The notes beneath the pieces were generated by a model. It did not search any database, had not been told where the DNA came from, and saw only the letters and a list, made by a program, of their open reading frames with translations. A stretch of 57,149 nt of DNA from Blastopirellula marina. Lineage in GTDB: Bacteria; Planctomycetota; Planctomycetia; Pirellulales; Pirellulaceae. The stretch is from positions 1 to 57,149 of the forward strand of contig NZ_PUIA01000010.1 in the NCBI RefSeq assembly GCF_002967715.1. Direction: 5' to 3'. A program made the position numbers and the translations under genes. Of this stretch, positions 53,801 through 57,149 are shown one piece after another. The stretch's first letter is position 1, and each line of letters opens with the position of its first letter.

Positions 53801-54693
53801 TGGATGATGCTCCTGGGCTGGGTAGCGGGCAGTTGAAGTTGGCTGGTGCTCTCGTCGGTTCCGGGGTGTTCCAGGTTGCGGGCATGCTGCGACGGTCCGA
53901 ACAGGATGAGCGCCAACACGATCATCAGGAACAAAAAGTTGGCCATCGTCAGGTAGGCCACCTTCTGCCCACGTCGAGCCGGACGATAGATCAGTTCGAA
54001 GATCATCGCCGCGACGAGCCACAAAAACAGGATCGCCGAACTCCAGATCACCGGATCGGTCCAAGGGAAGCTGTTATGGCTAAGCTTCAGCAAGATACCA
54101 GCGAACATGCCGCCAGCAAGCAAGCAGGTTGAAATGACCAGGGCCCGGCGATTGGTTGTTTCCAACCATTCGAGACTCGGCAGCTTGAACCCTTCGCTGG
54201 TCAGCATTTTATGTTTCAGGCGATACGACTGAATGAGATACATGACCCCAGTCACGAATCCCAGCATCACGACGACCGTCCCGGCCAAGAGCGCCGTCCC
54301 GTGGATCACGCCCCAGGTTTCCGCCGCCGTGCTGGCACCAAAGGGGGCGACCTGGTCCATCAAGTAGGCCACACCGATCAGCAGTAACACCATCGGCAGC
54401 AGGAACAATCCGAGCGAGGTCCCTGGCTGGGCGAACGCGGCGATCACAAACAGCGACATCAACACCCAGGCCGCCATCAAGCACCACTGGTGCCACGACG
54501 ATATCGGCCCCGGTTGAATGACCCCTTGCTGTTCGCCAATCAGGTAGAGCGTGTGGGTAATAATCCCCAGAACGGCAAACCCTAGCGAAATAACGGCTCG
54601 GGAGCGTGCTCGAACCCAGATTCGCGCAACCTCCAGCCCCAGCGTTATCGCATAGCAGGAAGCAAAACAAAGCAGGGTTATCCCAGACAGCAT
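53797..54693 (-). CDS. CcsA/HemX-family membrane protein
   Basis: About eight membrane helices over 298 residues. TWGVIHGTALLAGTVVVMLGFVTGVMYLIQSYRLKHK is the typical HemX/CcsA (cytochrome c assembly) segment with the conserved His. The short C-terminal tail (QHARNLEHPGTDES...) is polar. HemX-type proteins next to hemA can limit HemA level; CcsA types handle heme for cytochrome c. The sequence alone does not separate them; position favours HemX. No clear ribosome site. Confidence 0.82.
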   Translation of the reverse strand: MLSGITLLCFASCYAITLGLEVARIWVRARSRAVISLGFAVLGIITHTLYLIGEQQGVIQPGPISSWHQWCLMAAWVLMSLFVIAAFAQPGTSLGLFLLPMVLLLIGVAYLMDQVAPFGASTAAETWGVIHGTALLAGTVVVMLGFVTGVMYLIQSYRLKHKMLTSEGFKLPSLEWLETTNRRALVISTCLLAGGMFAGILLKLSHNSFPWTDPVIWSSAILFLWLVAAMIFELIYRPARRGQKVAYLTMANFLFLMIVLALILFGPSQHARNLEHPGTDESTSQLQLPATQPRSIIQ

Positions 54694-55157
54694 GACCGTT
54701 CTAACTGAACCTTCGTGGGGGGAAGGGGTTGCGTTTCTGGTAATTGGGATCGGTCAGGCTCACCGCCAGCATGATCCGAAGAAGGATTCTTCCGGCGGCT
54801 TCCTGCGAAGGTGGGTAAAGTCGACTCACTTATTCTAGATGCGCGGGCCCGAAAAGGTTACTCCCCCAGAGCGTGGTACACGGCCTAGCAGGCCAAGAAA
54901 CAGGGTTTGTGCGGTTTCCCGCGCACTTAAGTGGCCTGGATCTCGGTTTTGTCCGCATTGACACCGCTTTCATGAGGGGGCGAAACATCTTATAGTAGTC
55001 GTTTACGTTCTGGCTTGGGGGATCTACTGAGCACCCCAGAACCAAGGCCGTAGCCCAGACAATCTCGCGCCCGACGCTCACACGCCGACCGGTTCTTTCG
55101 CACTCGGCCACCCCTACTTTGACGTCGGCCCAATCGTTTTCGACCGCAGGATATTGA
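54694..55157. other. Divergent region between ccsA/hemX and pyrC, no gene recognised
   Basis: 464 bases. It must hold both promoters. TTGACA at 54958 is a consensus -35 box, but the best following -10 (TATAGT) is 27 bases away, too far for a standard sigma-70 promoter. The plus-strand leader to pyrC is about 150 bases or more. Confidence 0.35.
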
Positions 55158-56489
55158 ATGAAAACGCTGATTAAGAACGCCACCGTAATACTGCCCGACG
55201 GACCTCAAAAGACGTCTGTCTTGATCGATGGAGCTCAAATCGCCGATATCGATCCGGCTGAATCGGTGAAAGTCGACGAGACCGTCTACGCTTACGGCAT
55301 GACGCTGATCCCCGGCGTGATCGATGCCCACGTTCACATGCGCGATCCTGGCCTGACCGCCAAGGAAGACCTTCGCAGTGGCAGCCGTGCGTGTGCTAAG
55401 GGGGGTATTACTACCTTCCTGGAAATGCCCAACACCAATCCGGCCACCATTTCGCAGAAGCTTCTGGAAGAGAAGCTCACCCTGGCAGCCAACAAAAGCA
55501 TCGTGAACTACGGGTTCTTCGTCGGTGCCACGCTGCAGAACATGGAAGAACTGAAGAAGGCGACCCGCACGCCTGGCATCAAGATCTACATGGGTAGCAG
55601 CACCGGCGACATGGCCCTGACCGACCCCGGCCTGCTGGAAGCGATCTTCGCCGAAACCAAGCTGCCGATCGCCGTACATGCCGAAGACGAAACGATCATC
55701 GAAAAGATGAAGCAGGAACTGGCCGGCACGCGCAACGTGGTCGACCACTCCAAGATCCGCAGCGTCGAAGCGGAAGTCGCTTCCATCAAGCGAGCCTGTG
55801 CGTTGGCTCGTGAGTACAAACACCGGTTGCACATCTGCCACGTGAGTGCTGGTGCCTCGGTCGATATCTTCGAAGATCACGCCGACGTGATCACCGCCGA
55901 AGTCACTCCGCATCACTTGTTCCTCAATGTGGATGATTACCTGAACCTGGGCACGCTGGCCCAGATGAATCCGTCCCTCAAAACGCAGGAAGACAACGAA
56001 GCACTCTTCCAGGCACTTCTGGACGACAAGATCCAGATCGTCGCGACCGACCACGCCCCACACACGTGGGAAGAGAAGTGCGGCCGCTATCCCGAAACGC
56101 CCAGTGGTGTCCCCGGCGTCGACACGGCCCTGCCGCTGATGTTGGACATGGTCGCCAAGGACAAGTGCACCATGGAGGACGTCGTGCATTGGATGTGCGA
56201 AGGCCCGGCCCTGGTGTGGGACATCCTGGAAAAGGGTCGCATCGAAGTAGGCTACGACGCCGACCTGGTGCTGATCGACATGAACAAAACCCAGGTCATC
56301 CACGGCCCAAGCATGGAAACCAAATGTCGCTGGACCCCCTTCGAAGGCCGCGAAGTCACCGGCTGGCCTGTGCGAACCTGGGTCTGCGGCAAGGAAGTTT
56401 ACCGCGACGGCAAGTTCGACGAATCGCGCATGGGCGTCGAAGCCATGTTCGACCACAGCCGCGGTGGCTACTGGGCAGGGATCGAGTAA
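55158..56489 (+). CDS. pyrC: Dihydroorotase
   Basis: Zinc amidohydrolase of pyrimidine synthesis: interconverts carbamoyl-aspartate and dihydroorotate. Metal ligands: DAHVHMRDPG, KIYMGSST (carboxylated Lys in class I), VHAEDE, ICHVS and ATDHAPH. 443 residues, class I-type (longer than E. coli PyrC, 348). Alternative is an allantoinase-type relative, but the gene looks like planctomycete dihydroorotase. CAGGA lies about 6 bases before the ATG. Followed by a terminator. Confidence 0.9.
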   Translation: MKTLIKNATVILPDGPQKTSVLIDGAQIADIDPAESVKVDETVYAYGMTLIPGVIDAHVHMRDPGLTAKEDLRSGSRACAKGGITTFLEMPNTNPATISQKLLEEKLTLAANKSIVNYGFFVGATLQNMEELKKATRTPGIKIYMGSSTGDMALTDPGLLEAIFAETKLPIAVHAEDETIIEKMKQELAGTRNVVDHSKIRSVEAEVASIKRACALAREYKHRLHICHVSAGASVDIFEDHADVITAEVTPHHLFLNVDDYLNLGTLAQMNPSLKTQEDNEALFQALLDDKIQIVATDHAPHTWEEKCGRYPETPSGVPGVDTALPLMLDMVAKDKCTMEDVVHWMCEGPALVWDILEKGRIEVGYDADLVLIDMNKTQVIHGPSMETKCRWTPFEGREVTGWPVRTWVCGKEVYRDGKFDESRMGVEAMFDHSRGGYWAGIE

Positions 56490-56533
56490 ACGACCTCGAC
56501 AACCAATACCAGTCGCCACGAAGCGAACATACT

Positions 56534-56562
56534 AAGCCAGGGTTAGCCGCCCTGGCTTTTTT
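56534..56562 (+). terminator. Rho-independent terminator after pyrC
   Basis: AAGCCAGGG (56534-56542) pairs with CCCTGGCTT (56550-56558), 7-base loop, T run 56557-56562. Confidence 0.88.
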
Positions 56563-56564
56563 CG

Positions 56565-56855
56565 TTAGTGGTGATCTGTATCTTCGTACGGATGATTCGC
56601 TCGGTACTGCTCGCGTCCCTGACGATACATCTGATAGTGCCGTACCGCAACGACGAACATCAACAGGGTGACGAATACGCAAATCAGCGTGCCTGCGATC
56701 GTCAATGTGGAAGTGACGATACTCGCGACGCAGATCAGCCCCAATAACACAGCCACTACCATTTGAATCGCGTGGGCCAGGTAGTCTTTGTGCTGGCAAT
56801 TGGGTTGATCCACGGGGGCGATCTCGGGATCGGATCGGAAAGGGTTTTCTTCCAT
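56565..56855 (-). CDS. Small membrane protein, unknown
   Basis: 96 residues: a polar N-terminus (EENPFRSDPEIAPVDQPNCQH), two adjacent membrane helices (IQMVVAVLLGLICVASIVTST and LTIAGTLICVFVTLLMFVVAVRHY) and a His-rich end (YEDTDHH). Such small two-helix proteins are common in planctomycetes. The start at 56855 is uncertain; ATG 56870 is also in frame. The stop touches the pyrC terminator. Confidence 0.6.
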   Translation of the reverse strand: MEENPFRSDPEIAPVDQPNCQHKDYLAHAIQMVVAVLLGLICVASIVTSTLTIAGTLICVFVTLLMFVVAVRHYQMYRQGREQYRANHPYEDTDHH

Positions 56856-56986
56856 GGGGGAGATTCGCATTGCCTGTTTGGGACATCTGGACGTCCCTGG
56901 TAAGACGGGAACACCGCGTCTGCCTCCTTTCATTCGTCGTGCACTTGGGAATCTTGGACGAACGTGCAGCCGTGTCGGCACGCTCC

Positions 56987-57026
56987 GGTCCCCTCGCCCC
57001 TGCGGGGAGAGGGTTAGGGTGTGGGG
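56987..57026. repeat. Dispersed palindromic repeat, copy 2
   Basis: On the minus strand this reads CACCCTAACCCTCTCCCC, GCA, GGGGCGAGGGGACC, nearly the same as the unit at 50639-50675 in the other orientation. One stem base differs. Supports a dispersed REP-like element in this genome. Confidence 0.75.
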
Positions 57027-57149
57027 TTTTCTTGTTGGGTGGCGACTCTTGCGCGACTGGGGTTCGCGTAAGGATCGCGTCGACATCCACTGGTTGGGGA
57101 CGCAGGTTGTTGAACGATTCCTCGCGCCGCGTAAAGTTACCGTGCGCAT

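Noticed and set aside
54990-56519. 509-codon minus-strand frame over pyrC
   Set aside because: Antisense to pyrC, which has all metal-binding motifs. The protein has no family look.
56356-57090. 244-codon minus-strand frame at the right edge
   Set aside because: It reads through the palindromic repeat (PNPLPAGARG is its usual translation) and runs antisense into pyrC. The first residues could be the end of a gene that starts beyond the window, but nothing supports it.

Overview
The window looks like chromosome from a marine planctomycete of the Pirellulaceae type (Blastopirellula/Bremerella-like). The evidence is a DUF1559 prepilin-like protein with an H-X9-DG tail next to a small carboxypeptidase-regulatory-like lipoprotein, a TIGR04222 membrane protein, a CPXCG mini-protein, many secreted proteins of unknown function, lipid A genes, and short gene clusters on alternating strands. 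There are no rRNA, tRNA, CRISPR, prophage or insertion-sequence signatures. The taxonomic call is inference from gene content.

Layout. 1-7.2 kb: secreted beta-propeller-like protein, metallophosphoesterase, yeast-type cytosine deaminase, DUF1559 protein plus lipoprotein, small helical protein. 7.2-11.4 kb: opgG-opgH for osmoregulated periplasmic glucans. 12.0-17.3 kb: an apt gene broken by one in-frame stop, a primary-type sigma-70 factor, and the cmk-plsC-rpsA cluster. 17.5-24.3 kb (plus strand): dxr, rseP, a HAD hydrolase, lpxD, lpxI and an exported methyltransferase, i.e. isoprenoid, envelope-stress and lipid A functions. 24.3-28.2 kb (minus): DUF4142 protein preceded by a three-gene signalling operon: a histidine kinase with a plant-ethylene-receptor-like membrane domain, a CheY-like regulator and a receiver-pseudokinase fusion. 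28.4-32.9 kb: thioredoxin-like protein, VOC protein, Tat-exported PhoD-type phosphatase, TIGR04222 protein, CPXCG protein. 32.9-38.2 kb: tetR-adaptor-RND efflux operon with two matching TetR-type palindromes over its promoters.

38.3-45.1 kb is a compact osmoprotectant locus: a MarR regulator, ectABC (ectoine synthesis, no ectD), and divergently ehuBCDA (ectoine uptake) ending in a MarC-family membrane protein. With opgGH at 7-11 kb, the window carries synthesis and import of a compatible solute and synthesis of a periplasmic osmolyte, consistent with a marine or salt-variable habitat. 45.1-49.1 kb: conserved unknown proteins, an amidase, YraN, an exported unknown. 49.4-51.8 kb: a superfamily 2 helicase followed by a DUF932-like protein, the part of the window with the most plasmid/phage flavour. 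51.9-57.1 kb: small membrane protein, ccsA/hemX-hemA (translationally coupled), pyrC, and a small membrane protein next to a dispersed palindromic repeat.

The strongest leads are the ethylene-receptor-like kinase (three metal/ligand residues at exactly the plant spacing), the nonsense codon in apt, the paired TetR operators and the helicase/DUF932-like pair. All functional calls come from reading translated sequence by eye, without any database search.
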